From positions 1 to 64,000 of the forward strand of contig DLKC01000004.1 in assembly GCA_002478885.1 (NCBI GenBank): a stretch of 64,000 bases of DNA. The letters run 5' to 3'. A model generated the notes under the pieces. It was not told the DNA's origin and searched no databases. It saw nothing but the letters and a program-made list of their open reading frames with translations. This document shows, piece by piece, positions 1-9,130 of the stretch. Position numbers and translations under genes: made by a program. The first letter of the stretch is position 1; each line of letters starts with the position of its first letter. Source of the stretch: Chitinophagaceae bacterium UBA7600 (GTDB lineage: Bacteria; Bacteroidota; Bacteroidia; Chitinophagales; Chitinophagaceae).

Positions 1-256
1 ATCTACCAAGTATCTACCAAGTAAGGCCTAAGTAACGCGTTGTCCTGTACCGAAAAACTCTACAAGATTTGTAGGTTAACAGGGGATTTGGCTTTGACAC
101 TATCAAAGCGACATAAATGGCACATCCTGCCCGGGTAGCCTTACAGCGTTTGATGTACTGATGGTTATCACAAAAAAGGTTTTTTAAGCGCCCTTTGCAG
201 AAAGACTGTTGTGATGGTTGAACGCGGATTTTATATTGCCCAATAACGGTCCGCCT

Positions 257-330
257 GCACAAGAGCGCAATGCCGGATAAGCCGGGACTGTCGCGCAACC
301 CTAGCATCATATCAGTACTGCTGCCGGGCT
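257..330 (-). repeat. Dispersed GTTGCG/CGCAC repeat, copy 1 (hairpin form)
   Basis: Read on the minus strand it runs from GAGCCCGGC through GTTGCGCGACAG, a GCCGG-type hairpin, then CATTGCGCTCTTGTGC. It is nearly identical to the copy at 2161-2227. Confidence 0.75.
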
Positions 331-536
331 CAACATATGCTTCCATTTCAGTCAATGCTTCTTTTTTGACTTACAAACACATTCCGGGAGATGATTTGCT
401 GATACGATTTTGGTGAAAATTCAAGGATGATTTTTGTCATACTTATTTAAAGAACAGTCGCTGACCTTTATATAACCGGTCATACGGGTTTAGAAAAATA
501 GTCCGGAGAAATAAAAAGCCTTTTTCAGCATTTCTT

Positions 537-557
537 TTTATAGCGCACCGCTATAAA
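537..557. promoter_or_regulatory. Perfect inverted repeat upstream of DUF1254 gene
   Basis: TTTATAGCG and CGCTATAAA form perfect 9-base arms around a CAC loop, 22 bases before the ATG at 580. The position would suit a dimeric repressor operator or a 5' leader hairpin. No regulator gene lies beside it, so the function is inference. Confidence 0.4.
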
Positions 558-579
558 ATATCATTATAAATAAAATTCC

Positions 580-2037
580 ATGAAACAGACTGGAAAAAGT
601 ACGCAACCACTGTTATTGCTACAATGCAGTGTAGTTGGTTACCTGGTTATTGCATTTGCATTTGTTATGTTGAGTTGTAATGGATCATCATCGAAGACCG
701 GGTCGGCAAACAGCTTATCGCAGGATTCAATCGAGTCACTTGCCAGGCAGGCATACCTATTTGGGTATCCATTGGTGTTGATGAATGAAACGATGCGCAC
801 CACCACAAACGTTGAGGCACCGGTTTGGAACAATGTGTTTGCTCCTGCCAACCAGTTCGGGCATTTTCGCGCCTTTCCGGATGCAACATTCAAGGCAGTG
901 GTAAAACCGAATTGTGATACGTATTATTCATCTGCGTGGCTTGATCTTTCAGGGGAACCGATGGTGCTTACAGTGCCAGATACAAAAGGCAGGTATTATC
1001 TTTTGCCGATGCTTGATGCTTATACGAATGTATTTGCTTCGCCAGGCAAAAGAACTACCGGCACTGCTGCCGGAAAATTTTTGATTACAGGTCCGGCATT
1101 CACCGGGAAAGTGCCTGATAGAATGGTGCAGATAAAAGCACCTACGGACATGGTTTGGATTTTGGGCCGGACACAAGTGAATAATGCACGGGATGGGAAG
1201 GACATCGTATATAAAATCCAGGATAATTATACACTTACCCCTCTCAGTAAATGGGGTATAGACTATAAACCGGCAAAAAACCTGGTTGACAGCAGCATAA
1301 GCACCAATCCACCGCTTTTTGTTGAACATATGGATATTGAGACATTTTTTAACAGCCTGAATGAATTGATGGTTAAAGATCCTCCGGCAAAATATGACAG
1401 TGTTCTCTTAAACAAATTGTCCGCTATCGGCATTGGCGCAGGAAAGAAATTTAGTCTTTCGAATTTTGACAGCAGTACGCAAAAGGCACTCAAGGGTTTA
1501 CCTGCAGCGGTTCATCAGCAACTGCGGGATATGTCTACTAAAGTAGGCAGCCTTGAAAATAACTGGAATGTAACCAGGAGCGGCATGGGCAGCTATGGAA
1601 CTAACTATGGCATGCGGGCTTTCGTAGCACTGATAGGCCTTGGGGCAAATTTGAATGCTGATGCTTGTTATCCTATATGCAAACTGGATGAAAATGGGGC
1701 ATCACTTGATGGGGCAAAAAAATATCTTTTGCATTTCGACAAAGGACAAACCCCGCCGGCAACTGCTTTTTGGTCACTTACCATGTATGGCCCGGACGAC
1801 CTACTGGTTGCTAACCCAATAAACCGTTTTACCATTGGAGACCGTAGCAGCCTGCAATACAATGCAGATAGCTCTGTGGATATTTATATTCAAAATGAAC
1901 CGCCATCAAAAGACAAAGAGTCTAACTGGCTTCCAGCGCCTAAGGGATCATTTACTCTTACTATGCGGCTCTATTGGCCCAAAGAATCATTTTTAAACGG
2001 GTCATGGAAAATACCGGCGGTTAAAGTTGTGCAATAG
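580..2037 (+). CDS. DUF1254/DUF1214 domain protein, exported
   Basis: The 485-residue protein has the two-domain layout of the DUF1254 family: an N-terminal DUF1254 region (about residues 50-190, with an FGYPLVLMNE-like motif and the PNCDTYYSSAWLDLS motif) and a C-terminal DUF1214 region (about 370-485, with FWSLTMYG and FTLTMRLYWP). Residues 15-33 are hydrophobic and end in MLSCNG, which resembles a lipoprotein signal, so it is probably periplasmic or lipid-anchored. The biochemical function of the family is not established. It stands alone, with an inverted repeat just upstream and a clear terminator at 2078. The ATG at 580 is chosen because it leads straight into the signal. Confidence 0.88.
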   Translation: MKQTGKSTQPLLLLQCSVVGYLVIAFAFVMLSCNGSSSKTGSANSLSQDSIESLARQAYLFGYPLVLMNETMRTTTNVEAPVWNNVFAPANQFGHFRAFPDATFKAVVKPNCDTYYSSAWLDLSGEPMVLTVPDTKGRYYLLPMLDAYTNVFASPGKRTTGTAAGKFLITGPAFTGKVPDRMVQIKAPTDMVWILGRTQVNNARDGKDIVYKIQDNYTLTPLSKWGIDYKPAKNLVDSSISTNPPLFVEHMDIETFFNSLNELMVKDPPAKYDSVLLNKLSAIGIGAGKKFSLSNFDSSTQKALKGLPAAVHQQLRDMSTKVGSLENNWNVTRSGMGSYGTNYGMRAFVALIGLGANLNADACYPICKLDENGASLDGAKKYLLHFDKGQTPPATAFWSLTMYGPDDLLVANPINRFTIGDRSSLQYNADSSVDIYIQNEPPSKDKESNWLPAPKGSFTLTMRLYWPKESFLNGSWKIPAVKVVQ

Positions 2038-2077
2038 GCAAAAGGTAATAAGGCGAGTGCTGGTTAAGTGTAGCAGG

Positions 2078-2107
2078 AAAGCACAGGTCAGAGGCCTGTG
2101 CTTTTTT
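2078..2107 (+). terminator. Rho-independent terminator after DUF1254 gene
   Basis: AAAGCACAGG and CCTGTGCTTT pair around a 6-8 base loop and are followed by a run of T. It lies 40 bases after the stop codon. Confidence 0.8.
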
Positions 2108-2160
2108 AGCTTGAAGAATGCTTGCATTCAGCGGGCGAGATAAAATTCCGGCTGCTCAAC

Positions 2161-2227
2161 CGTGCGATGCCGGATAAGCCGGGACTGTCGCGCAACCATA
2201 GCATCCTATCAGTACTGCTGCCGGGCT
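2161..2227 (-). repeat. Dispersed GTTGCG/CGCAC repeat, copy 2 (hairpin form)
   Basis: Almost the same sequence as the copy at 257-330, including the ATGCCGGATAAGCCGG hairpin and the terminal GCCGGGCT. It lies between the DUF1254 terminator and the TPR gene. Confidence 0.75.
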
Positions 2228-2332
2228 ATTAAAAACGATATTTGTCACCCGCTGATTGCCGGTTAAAGAATACCGGACGGGGGAGGTGAGATTATAACCG
2301 TGCTTTTCTATCTTTATAGAAATTCCCCCCGT

Positions 2333-4045
2333 ATGAATGTCATCACTAACTTTTCCATCATCATTTTTCTTTCTGTACTGTTTACCGGTAACCAGGGCTA
2401 CACGCACAAAGAACCATCGGGTGGCCGCGGGCAAAACATTATAGGTTGTTCAGCCCCGTCGGCGGAAGAATTTGCCACAGATGAAAATGGTAAATACATA
2501 CCGGCAATGCCGGGCTGGGGCCACCACTTTTACAAGGTGAATACAAACGATGACAGTGCGCAGTTTTATTTTAACCAGGGGCTTACCATGTATTACAGCT
2601 ATCATGCACATGAAGCAATTGCTTCTTTCAAGGAAGCTGCACGTATCGATAACAGCTGTGCTATGGCTTATTGGGGACAGGCGTTGGCCATGGGCCCCGG
2701 GTATAATTCGGCATATGGGTATGCTATGGGCAAAGGGGTGCCCGCTGTTATAAAACAGATGAATGACGCAGCAGCAAATGCTTCGCCAAAAGAAAGAGAA
2801 TTGATCGCCGTTATGCAAAAGCGTTACAATACCGCTGATGCATCCGATGCACAAAGAAAACAACTGAATAATGCTTACGCCGAAGGAATGAAACAACTGA
2901 TGCTGGAATATCCCGATGACAACGATATAAAAGCGTTATACATAGATGCGGTGATGCTCATCCATGCCTGGAATTTCTGGAACCCTGATGGCACACCGCA
3001 ACCATGGACACCCGAGCTGGTCACATTGTCGGAAGGCATATTAAAAAATGATCCGCGCCATCCCGGCGCACTGCATTATCATATCCATGTTACAGAAGCG
3101 TCGCGTAATCCAATGGTGGCGTTGTCAAGTGCCGACTCGCTCAAAAGTTTATTTCCCGGTGTGGCGCATATGATCCATATGTCGAGCCATGAATATGAAA
3201 GATCAGGTTTGTATGCATCCGGTGTTGAGGTGAATGAAAAGGCTGATGCTGACCTCGTAAATTATAGGTCACTTGCGGCAAACGTAAAGCTGAACGCACA
3301 TGTGGGCCACTATTTTGCGGTGGGCGCCTACTGCGCCTTAAGTGGCGGCATGTATAAGGAAGCGCTGTCTTTCGCGGAAAGATGCAGGACAGTGCTTGCA
3401 CCCAGCTATGAAAACACGGGCGACCAATACCTGTATATGCTGCCGCAGCTTGCACAGGTTAGACTGGGTAAATGGAAAGAAATTATTGCGGACAATTCCG
3501 CGCCAGACGGCAATTGGACCTATGCCGGTATCTTATATAATTTCGCGAAAGGAATGGCATACACGCATGAAGGGGATGTTGCCATGGCGCAGCAGCAGCT
3601 GGCAGCACTTCGGGAAAAAGAACCCGATACTATTTTAAAGGTTCGTGACTACCCGTTCAACACGCCGTATGAAGGCGCGGTGATCGCTGAGCATATATTA
3701 AGCGCCCATATACTTTTCGCAGAAAAGAAATATGAAACTGCGATCAGTGAAATACAAAAAGCAATTAGTGTGGAAGACAAGATGATCTATGGAGAACCCC
3801 GTGACTGGATGCTTCCCGCAAGGCAATATCTCGGTGCATTCCTTTTGCAAATGAACCAACCAAAACAGGCTGAAAAGATATACCGTGAGGACCAGCAATA
3901 TAATCCCGGTACCGGGTGGAGCCTTTTGGGATTATACCAAAGCCTTGTTGCGCAGCATAAAGAAAAAGAAGCTGCTCCTTACCGGCAACAATACCTTGTT
4001 TCTTTTTCCCATGCCGATGAAATACCAACTGCATCGGTGTATTGA
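2333..4045 (+). CDS. TPR-repeat protein, probably exported
   Basis: About 570 residues from the ATG at 2333. A GTG further upstream (2300) is open, but the signal-like hydrophobic stretch begins only after MNVITN. Residues about 60-150 contain a TPR-like pair (FNQGLTMYYSYHAHEAIASFKEAARID, then MAYWGQALAMGPGYN), and more helical TPR-like units recur near the C-terminus (AEKIYREDQQYNPGTGWSLLGLYQSL). This matches a widespread bacterial family of exported TPR proteins of unknown role. The HYHIHVTEAS segment around residue 250 is a conserved family feature. A weak TAtcTTTA promoter-like element sits at 2309-2316. No partner gene is evident. Confidence 0.83.
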   Translation: MNVITNFSIIIFLSVLFTGNQGYTHKEPSGGRGQNIIGCSAPSAEEFATDENGKYIPAMPGWGHHFYKVNTNDDSAQFYFNQGLTMYYSYHAHEAIASFKEAARIDNSCAMAYWGQALAMGPGYNSAYGYAMGKGVPAVIKQMNDAAANASPKERELIAVMQKRYNTADASDAQRKQLNNAYAEGMKQLMLEYPDDNDIKALYIDAVMLIHAWNFWNPDGTPQPWTPELVTLSEGILKNDPRHPGALHYHIHVTEASRNPMVALSSADSLKSLFPGVAHMIHMSSHEYERSGLYASGVEVNEKADADLVNYRSLAANVKLNAHVGHYFAVGAYCALSGGMYKEALSFAERCRTVLAPSYENTGDQYLYMLPQLAQVRLGKWKEIIADNSAPDGNWTYAGILYNFAKGMAYTHEGDVAMAQQQLAALREKEPDTILKVRDYPFNTPYEGAVIAEHILSAHILFAEKKYETAISEIQKAISVEDKMIYGEPRDWMLPARQYLGAFLLQMNQPKQAEKIYREDQQYNPGTGWSLLGLYQSLVAQHKEKEAAPYRQQYLVSFSHADEIPTASVY

Positions 4046-4142
4046 GTATTGACAGCAGTGTACCGGTGAAAAGTTTTTCCAGCGAAAGATTCTTTTCTTT
4101 CAAAAAAGAGCACTATCTTTTTTGAAACACAAAACCAACAAT

Positions 4143-4739
4143 ATGAGCAAATCTATGAAAGCATTAATAGCTGCGTTTTTAGTTTTAGCGTGTTCCTGTT
4201 CAAAAGACGCTTTAAATCCCGGCCCGGTAAATACGCAAATTAAAAGCAATGTGACATCACAACTTGCTGCACACTTTGTGGGTGAACATTTTGGCGGAGG
4301 TATAATTTTTTATCTCGATTCTGCGGGGCAGCATGGTTTGATAGCAGATGAAACGGATCTTGGCGAGTATACCTGGCGACCAGACAATATTATTACTATC
4401 ACAGGAGCAACAAAAACGGGTTTAGGTTCCGGTAAATCAAACACCAGAAAAATAATACGATCTCAGGGAATGTCTGGAACTTATGCTGCTTTGGCATGTA
4501 TAAATTCAACCAAAGCTGGTTATACAGATTGGTATCTTCCGTCGAAAGGAGAGCTAAAAGCACTGTATTTTAGAAGGGCTGTGATCGGTGGGTTTAGTCT
4601 AACTGAATACTGGAGTTCAACCGAAGTAAATGGTAACTCTGCTGACTATGCAGCCTGGACACAATCATTTGATACTGGCGGGGAAGGAAACAATTACAAA
4701 TATGCCTCGCTGCCTATACGTGCAATTCGTTCTTTTTAA
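4143..4739 (+). CDS. DUF1566/Lcl-domain lipoprotein
   Basis: About 198 residues from the ATG at 4143. A TTG 21 bases upstream is also in frame, but the basic residues and hydrophobic stretch of the signal follow the ATG. The signal ends in LVLACSCS, a good lipobox, so a surface or periplasmic lipoprotein is likely. The mature part shows FGGGIIFYLDSAGQHGLIA, then GYTDWYLPSKGELKALY and YWSSTEVN...AAWTQSF, the signature of DUF1566/Lcl domains, which in secreted proteins are thought to be binding or structural modules. No enzyme motif is visible. It is a single gene with no obvious operon partner. Confidence 0.8.
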   Translation: MSKSMKALIAAFLVLACSCSKDALNPGPVNTQIKSNVTSQLAAHFVGEHFGGGIIFYLDSAGQHGLIADETDLGEYTWRPDNIITITGATKTGLGSGKSNTRKIIRSQGMSGTYAALACINSTKAGYTDWYLPSKGELKALYFRRAVIGGFSLTEYWSSTEVNGNSADYAAWTQSFDTGGEGNNYKYASLPIRAIRSF

Positions 4740-4999
4740 GTATCAAAAACTTAATACAAGCCTGGCTCTCCACGTGTTTTTGAGTGTCATTAACTTAACC
4801 AATCCGTACAATTATGCATCGTTTTCAAAATGTGTTTGCGTACCTGTGCCTCAACTCAAGCTACTGCTATCACACAAGTAAGCTGTACCGAAGTTATACT
4901 GCATAGTTGCGCCAGTGAAAAGTTTGCCCACTTAAACCATTTGATAAAGCAGTACAGGTATTCCGGTCTTTCATTTTCCATTTTTTTAAATACTTAAAT

Positions 5000-6289
5000 A
5001 TGAAAACAAAAAAACACCCCGTGATCATTTCAGTCTTTATTGCGGTTTTATTTGTTCATAGCAGTTTCTCCCAGGATTCTTGTCAAACAAGAGAAGATAT
5101 TGTCTCTTCAACGGGCGAGCAGGCATTTAACCGGTATGTTATAAGGTTTAAAGCGCAGGGTGGGCATTTAAATACTGATTTGAAAATCATCCCTACTGTT
5201 ATTCATATCATTTGCCGGACCAGCGCTGACAGCCTGCGTATGAACCAGGCACGTGTTCGGGGACAAATTGAAGCAACCAATAAACAGATGCTGCGGCTAA
5301 ATGCCAATGCTGTAAATACAAGACCTATATTTCTGCCTGTTGCTGCCAATTGCAATACCATTGTTGCGCTGGCCACAAAAAAACCAGACCGCAGCAGTTT
5401 CAATGGTGTGCTGTACCATTGGTATCCCGATTTTAATCTCAACAGGGATTTTAACGCTATACAGGCTGCCACCATTTTAGATCCCGATAAATACCTGAAT
5501 GTGTGGGTAGTCCCCGATGGGTTTGGAGGGGCAGCAACTTTCCCCTGGTACAGAACAGCCAACAAAGACGGTTTTTGGGTGGGCGCTCAAGCATTTGGCG
5601 TTACCGGGGTTGATTTGTCACCCTGGACAAACGGAGGTGTAGTTTTTACCCACGAACTGGGGCATTACCTCGGTCTTGAGCATACCTTTCATAACGAAAG
5701 AGGAGATTTCGTGGGGCGCTGCGACCTTGCACATGATGGCTCTATCGGAGATTTCTGCGCAGATACACCTATTGACTGGGATTGGCCCCTTGGGGTTGAG
5801 CAATGTGTTGATGGCATTAAGAATTGCCCTGGTGACAGCGAACTGGTTACCCAAAGTGAAAATTATATGTATTACAACGAAGACAGTTGCAGGAATATGT
5901 TTTCAAAAGACCAGCGTGCAAGAATGAGGGCTTGCCTGTATCGTATTCGTTCCGAACTGGTTTCAAAAGCAAACCTGGTATACACAGGAATAAGCCGTAG
6001 CAATTTACCTGCTGACGATCCGACCACTGAAATGAAAATAACTATTTATCCAAACCCGGCAAGCGACATTGTCCACCTTACGTATCATAAGCTAGCGGTA
6101 AAGGATATGAGCATAACGATCTATAATCAGATGGGACTAAAGCTTAAAGAAATGCATTCCCGCACGGCCATCAACGAACTTGATCTTACCGCTTTTTCTG
6201 AAGGGTTATATCACCTTGTTATAACCATCAACCATGTGTCTGTAACAAGATATATCATAAAATCCCCGTCTGCAATCCGGTCGTTTTAA
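5000..6289 (+). CDS. M43-family zinc metalloprotease with T9SS sorting tail
   Basis: The 429-residue protein begins with a signal peptide (about residues 1-25, ending SFSQ). The catalytic region carries H218-E219-x-x-H222-x-x-G-x-x-H228, the HExxHxxGxxH zinc site of the pappalysin (M43) metzincins, and a likely Met-turn (SENYMYY) about 70 residues later. Several cysteines follow the zinc site. After about residue 345 there is a linker and a type A T9SS sorting domain (IYPNPASDIVHL ... GLYHLVI). By family it should be exported by the type IX system and act on extracellular or cell-surface proteins. The substrate is unknown. Confidence 0.9.
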   Translation: MKTKKHPVIISVFIAVLFVHSSFSQDSCQTREDIVSSTGEQAFNRYVIRFKAQGGHLNTDLKIIPTVIHIICRTSADSLRMNQARVRGQIEATNKQMLRLNANAVNTRPIFLPVAANCNTIVALATKKPDRSSFNGVLYHWYPDFNLNRDFNAIQAATILDPDKYLNVWVVPDGFGGAATFPWYRTANKDGFWVGAQAFGVTGVDLSPWTNGGVVFTHELGHYLGLEHTFHNERGDFVGRCDLAHDGSIGDFCADTPIDWDWPLGVEQCVDGIKNCPGDSELVTQSENYMYYNEDSCRNMFSKDQRARMRACLYRIRSELVSKANLVYTGISRSNLPADDPTTEMKITIYPNPASDIVHLTYHKLAVKDMSITIYNQMGLKLKEMHSRTAINELDLTAFSEGLYHLVITINHVSVTRYIIKSPSAIRSF

Positions 6290-6320
6290 AAGACCGGTTT
6301 GTTGTTGAGCTTATGCAGCG

Positions 6321-6353
6321 CTGCCAGGCTTTTGTTGTGTCACTCACTTGTAC
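6321..6353 (+). repeat. Dispersed repeat, copy 3 (GTGTCAC variant)
   Basis: CCAGGCT followed by TTGTTGTGTCACTCACTTGTAC. It is the same variant as the copies at 10141 and 42975, in which GTTGCGTCGCAC is replaced by GTTGTGTCACTC. Confidence 0.65.
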
Positions 6354-6393
6354 GTTCTGTTCTTTATGCGGCAGGTGCTGATGTATGTTGCTG

Positions 6394-6550
6394 ATGGAGA
6401 CGCAGGTTTCGTAGTGATTGATGAATAGCCCGAAGGGCTTCAATATGAATAACCATCAATGAAAATCATGGATTAAAATGCGCTGGAAACAGGGTCGCAA
6501 CGTCCTATAGCTATGCATGAGGCCTGTTTAGAGACGTCGTGGTGAAAATA
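6394..6550. repeat. Left margin of the 373-bp array
   Basis: ATGGAGACGCAG through AGCCCGAAGGGCTTCAATATG (6394-6478) is a diverged copy of the segment found at 7291 and 9008. It is followed directly by the last 70 bases or so of a 373-bp unit (6480-6550), so the array begins with a truncated unit. Confidence 0.65.
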
Positions 6551-6927
6551 GAAGTCAAGTGTATTCAACCCCTTTGGGATTGATGATGTACACGTAAGTT
6601 CCTGGTCCGCGGGCTTCACCCGCGGTTATACACATTAAAGCCCGTTGGGCTTAGGCTGGCTTTAATGACCAGGGCGCTTCCAGCAGGGAGATTGTGCAAC
6701 CCCTGAATAGTTCCTTCTGGAGAACGCCCTCCTGGCTGAGGTTCGGGGAGACATAAAAATTTTTATGCATTTATAGCTTAGTGCTCTTCCCGTGTGCATC
6801 CCCATGCACCGGGTCATCCAATTGCGCTTTCGTCAACAATGAGTATATGTATGATAGTCATGGAAACATGACCGCAACTTCCTATAGCTGTGCACAAGGC
6901 CTTTATCGAGACGTAGCGGCGAAAAGA
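6551..6927. repeat. 373-bp tandem repeat, unit 1
   Basis: The unit starts at GAAGTCAAGTGTATTCAACC. In order it contains a diverged CAACCCC/GGGATTG palindrome, CCGCGGG/CCCGCGG and AAGCCC/GGGCTT palindromes, a purine-rich GGAGAACGCC segment and a segment ending in GAGACGTAGCGGCGAAAA. It is 377 bp long against 373 bp for later units. Confidence 0.8.
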
Positions 6928-7290
6928 GAAGTCAAGTTTATTCAACCCCTTTGGGGTTGATGTACATGTAAGTTCCTGGTCCGCGGGTTTCACCCGCGGT
7001 TATGCACATTAAAGCCCGTTGGGCTTAATCCGGCTTTAATGACCAGGGCGCTTCCAGCAGGGCGATTGTGCAACCCCTGAATAGTTCCTTCCGGAGAACG
7101 ACCTCATGGCCGAGGTTCGTGGAGACATAAAAATTTTTATGCATTTATTGCTTATTACTCTTCCGGTGTGCATCCTCACGCACCGGGTCATTCAGTTGCG
7201 CTATCATCAACAGTGCGTATACGTACAATAATCAAACAGGAACGTAGCGTACTATAGCTATGCATGAGGCTCATAGAGACGTTGCGGCGA
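6928..7290. repeat. 373-bp tandem repeat, unit 2
   Basis: Same order of palindromes as unit 1, with a perfect CAACCCC-TTT-GGGGTTG at 6943-6959. It is slightly shortened at its right end (CATGAGGCTCATAGAGACG) and then passes into the 7291-7401 segment and the transposase block. Confidence 0.8.
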
Positions 7291-7401
7291 AAAAGAATGG
7301 AGACGCAGTTTTAGTAGCGATTGATGGATAGCCCAAAGGGCTTTAATATGAATAACCATGAATGAAATTCACAATGCATGCACAAACCCCGAAGGGGTTG
7401 A
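7291..7401. repeat. Direct repeat left of transposase (pair with 9008-9130)
   Basis: AAAAGAATGGAGACGCAG through AACCCCGAAGGGGTTGA, with an internal AGCCCAAAGGGCT palindrome. The copy at 9008-9130 is nearly identical but keeps about 12 more bases. The two copies bracket the transposase plus units 3-5. Confidence 0.75.
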
Positions 7402-7926
7402 ATATTTATAATAAATATCTTTCATCAAATTGAATACCCTGCTCTGCCAATAACCTTTTGAATTCATCATAAAAACTTTCATGCTCATGGTGTTGCTTTT
7501 GATTTCTGATATAATTAATGATCATATCTTTTTCTCTTATTGAATAAGTGAATGCACCATATTTATCCTGCCATCCCCTGAAGGCCGGGAATTTACCACA
7601 TTCTTTCATCCATATACTGCTTGCAACTTTTATGTCTTTTATATAATCCGAAAGCGAAAGGGAAGGATGCAAATCGGTGAAAATGTGAATGTGATCTTCT
7701 ACACCGTTAATGCGATATAGCTTGCAATTTTTATTTTTAATGATTCCCCAGATATACTTGTATAATTCTTCACAATGTTCTTCCGCAATAGTTGCTTCAC
7801 GGTTTTGTGTTCCGAAAACAATTTGATAGAATATCTGCCGGTAACTCATGTTTTGAGATTTGTGTATTTCCTAAATCTACTTTGAACTATTGAAGAAGTC
7901 AAGTTTATTCAACCCCTTTGGGGTTG
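7385..7926 (-). mobile_element. IS200/IS605-like (REP-associated) element
   Basis: A Y1 transposase gene on the minus strand is bounded on the left by AACCCC-GAA-GGGGTT (7385-7399) and on the right by CAACCCC-TTT-GGGGTTG (7910-7926). Subterminal hairpins rather than inverted terminal repeats are the rule for single-strand-transposing IS200/IS605 elements and for REP-associated tyrosine transposases. The element splits the 373-bp array between units 2 and 3. The exact ends are not defined by the sequence alone. Confidence 0.6.
7406..7849 (-). CDS. tnpA: IS200-like Y1 (HUH) transposase
   Basis: 147 residues, the usual size of a single-domain Y1 transposase. The HUH metal-binding pair is visible as DHIHIF (H53, H55) and the nucleophilic tyrosine lies in NYIRNQKQHH (Y113) near the C-terminus. 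GWQDKYGAFTYS before the tyrosine is also typical. By family it cuts and joins single-stranded DNA through a 5'-phosphotyrosine link, recognising hairpins at the element ends. The reading frame is intact and full length, so activity is possible. Palindromes lie directly at both sides of the gene, and the surrounding array is rich in the same kind of palindrome, which makes a REP-associated role attractive. No accessory TnpB gene is present. Confidence 0.9.
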   Translation of the reverse strand: MSYRQIFYQIVFGTQNREATIAEEHCEELYKYIWGIIKNKNCKLYRINGVEDHIHIFTDLHPSLSLSDYIKDIKVASSIWMKECGKFPAFRGWQDKYGAFTYSIREKDMIINYIRNQKQHHEHESFYDEFKRLLAEQGIQFDERYLL

Positions 7927-8267
7927 ATGTACATGTAAGTTCCTGGTCCGCGGGTTTCACCCGCGGTTATGCACATTAAAGCCCGTTGGGCTTAAGTTGG
8001 CTTTATTTACTATGGTAACTTCCAGCAGCACAATTGCGCGACCCGAATCGTTCCTTTCCGGAGAACGCCCTCCTGGCCGAGGTTCGGGGAGACATGAAAT
8101 TTATATGCATTTATTGCTTATTACTCTTCCGGTGTGCATCCTCACGCACCGGGTCATTCAGTTGCGCTATCGTCAACAATGAGTATACGTATAATAATCA
8201 TGGGAACAGGGCCGCGACGTCCTATATCTATGCACGAGGCCTGCATAGAGGCGTCGCGGTGAAAATA
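7895..8267. repeat. 373-bp tandem repeat, unit 3
   Basis: The first complete unit right of the transposase, exactly 373 bp. It has perfect CAACCCC/GGGGTTG (7910-7926), CCGCGGG/CCCGCGG and AAGCCCGTTGGGCTT palindromes. Confidence 0.85.
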
Positions 8268-8640
8268 GAAGTCAAGTGTATTCAACCCCTTTGGGGTTGA
8301 TGTACACGTAAGTTTCTGGTACGCTGGCTTCACCCGCGGTTATACACATTAAAGCCCGTTGGGCTTAAGTTGGCTTTATTTACTATGGTAACTTCCGGCA
8401 GGGCGATTGTGCAACCCTGAATCGTTCCTTCCGGAGAACGCCCTCATGGCCGAGGTTCGTAGAGACATGGAACCTTATATGCATTTGTCTCTTATTACTT
8501 TTCTTATGCGCATCCAATCCACCGGGTCATCCAGTTGCGCTATCGTCAACAATGAGTATACGTATAATAATCATGGGAACAGGGCCGCGACGTCCTATCG
8601 CAATGTACGAGGCCTGCATAGAGACGTTGCGGCGAAAATA
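8268..8640. repeat. 373-bp tandem repeat, unit 4
   Basis: Exactly 373 bp and nearly identical to unit 5. An open frame on the plus strand crosses the boundary of each unit (88 residues here, 83-88 in the neighbours). Because it follows the repeat period it is probably not a gene. Confidence 0.85.
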
Positions 8641-9007
8641 GAAGTCAAGTGTATTCAACCCCTTTGGGGTTGATGTACACGTAAGTTTCTGGTCCGCGGG
8701 CTTCACCCGCGGTTATGCACATTAAAGCCCGTTGGGCTTAAGTTGGCTTTATTTACTATGGTAACTTCCGGCAGGGCGATTGTGCAACCCTGAATCGTTC
8801 CTTCCGGAGAACGTCCTCATGGCCGAGGTTCGTAGAGACATGGAACCTTATATGCATTTGTCTCTTATTACTTTTCTTATGCGCATCCAATCCACCGGGT
8901 CATCCAATTGCGCTATGGTCAACAATGAGTATATGTATGATAGTCATGGAAACAGAACCGCAACTTCCTATAGCTGTGCACAAGGTCTTTATAGAGACGG
9001 TGCGGCG
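8641..9007. repeat. 373-bp tandem repeat, unit 5
   Basis: The last complete unit, with CAACCCC-TTT-GGGGTTG at 8656-8672. It ends in GACGGTGCGGCG and passes into the direct repeat at 9008. Confidence 0.85.
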
Positions 9008-9130
9008 AAAAGAATGGAGACGCAGTTTTAGTAGCGATTGATGGATAGCCCAAAGGGCTTTAATATGAATAACCATGAATGAAATTCATGGATTAAAAAA
9101 CAATGCAAGCACAAACCCCGAAGGGGTTGA
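9008..9130. repeat. Direct repeat right of array (pair with 7291-7401)
   Basis: Same sequence as 7291-7401 with about 12 extra bases (CATGGATTAAAAA). It ends in the same AACCCCGAAGGGGTTGA palindrome. Confidence 0.75.

Larger units (their letters stand above)
1..579. other. Intergenic stretch at left edge
   Basis: I see no convincing gene here. The first bases carry a short direct duplication (TATCTACCAAG-like). A dispersed hairpin repeat lies at 257-330 and an inverted repeat at 537-557, just upstream of the DUF1254 gene. A minus-strand open frame across 14-355 is made partly of the repeat and resembles no protein I know. Confidence 0.6.

Noticed and set aside
14..355. Minus-strand open frame of 113 codons
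   Set aside because: Part of it is the dispersed repeat, and it has no recognisable homology, signal or family pattern.
8034..9031. Three open frames of 83-88 codons in the array
   Set aside because: They recur with the 373-bp period and cross unit borders, which is what a tandem repeat gives by itself. The only gene-like sign is the YD-like peptide reported as a finding.
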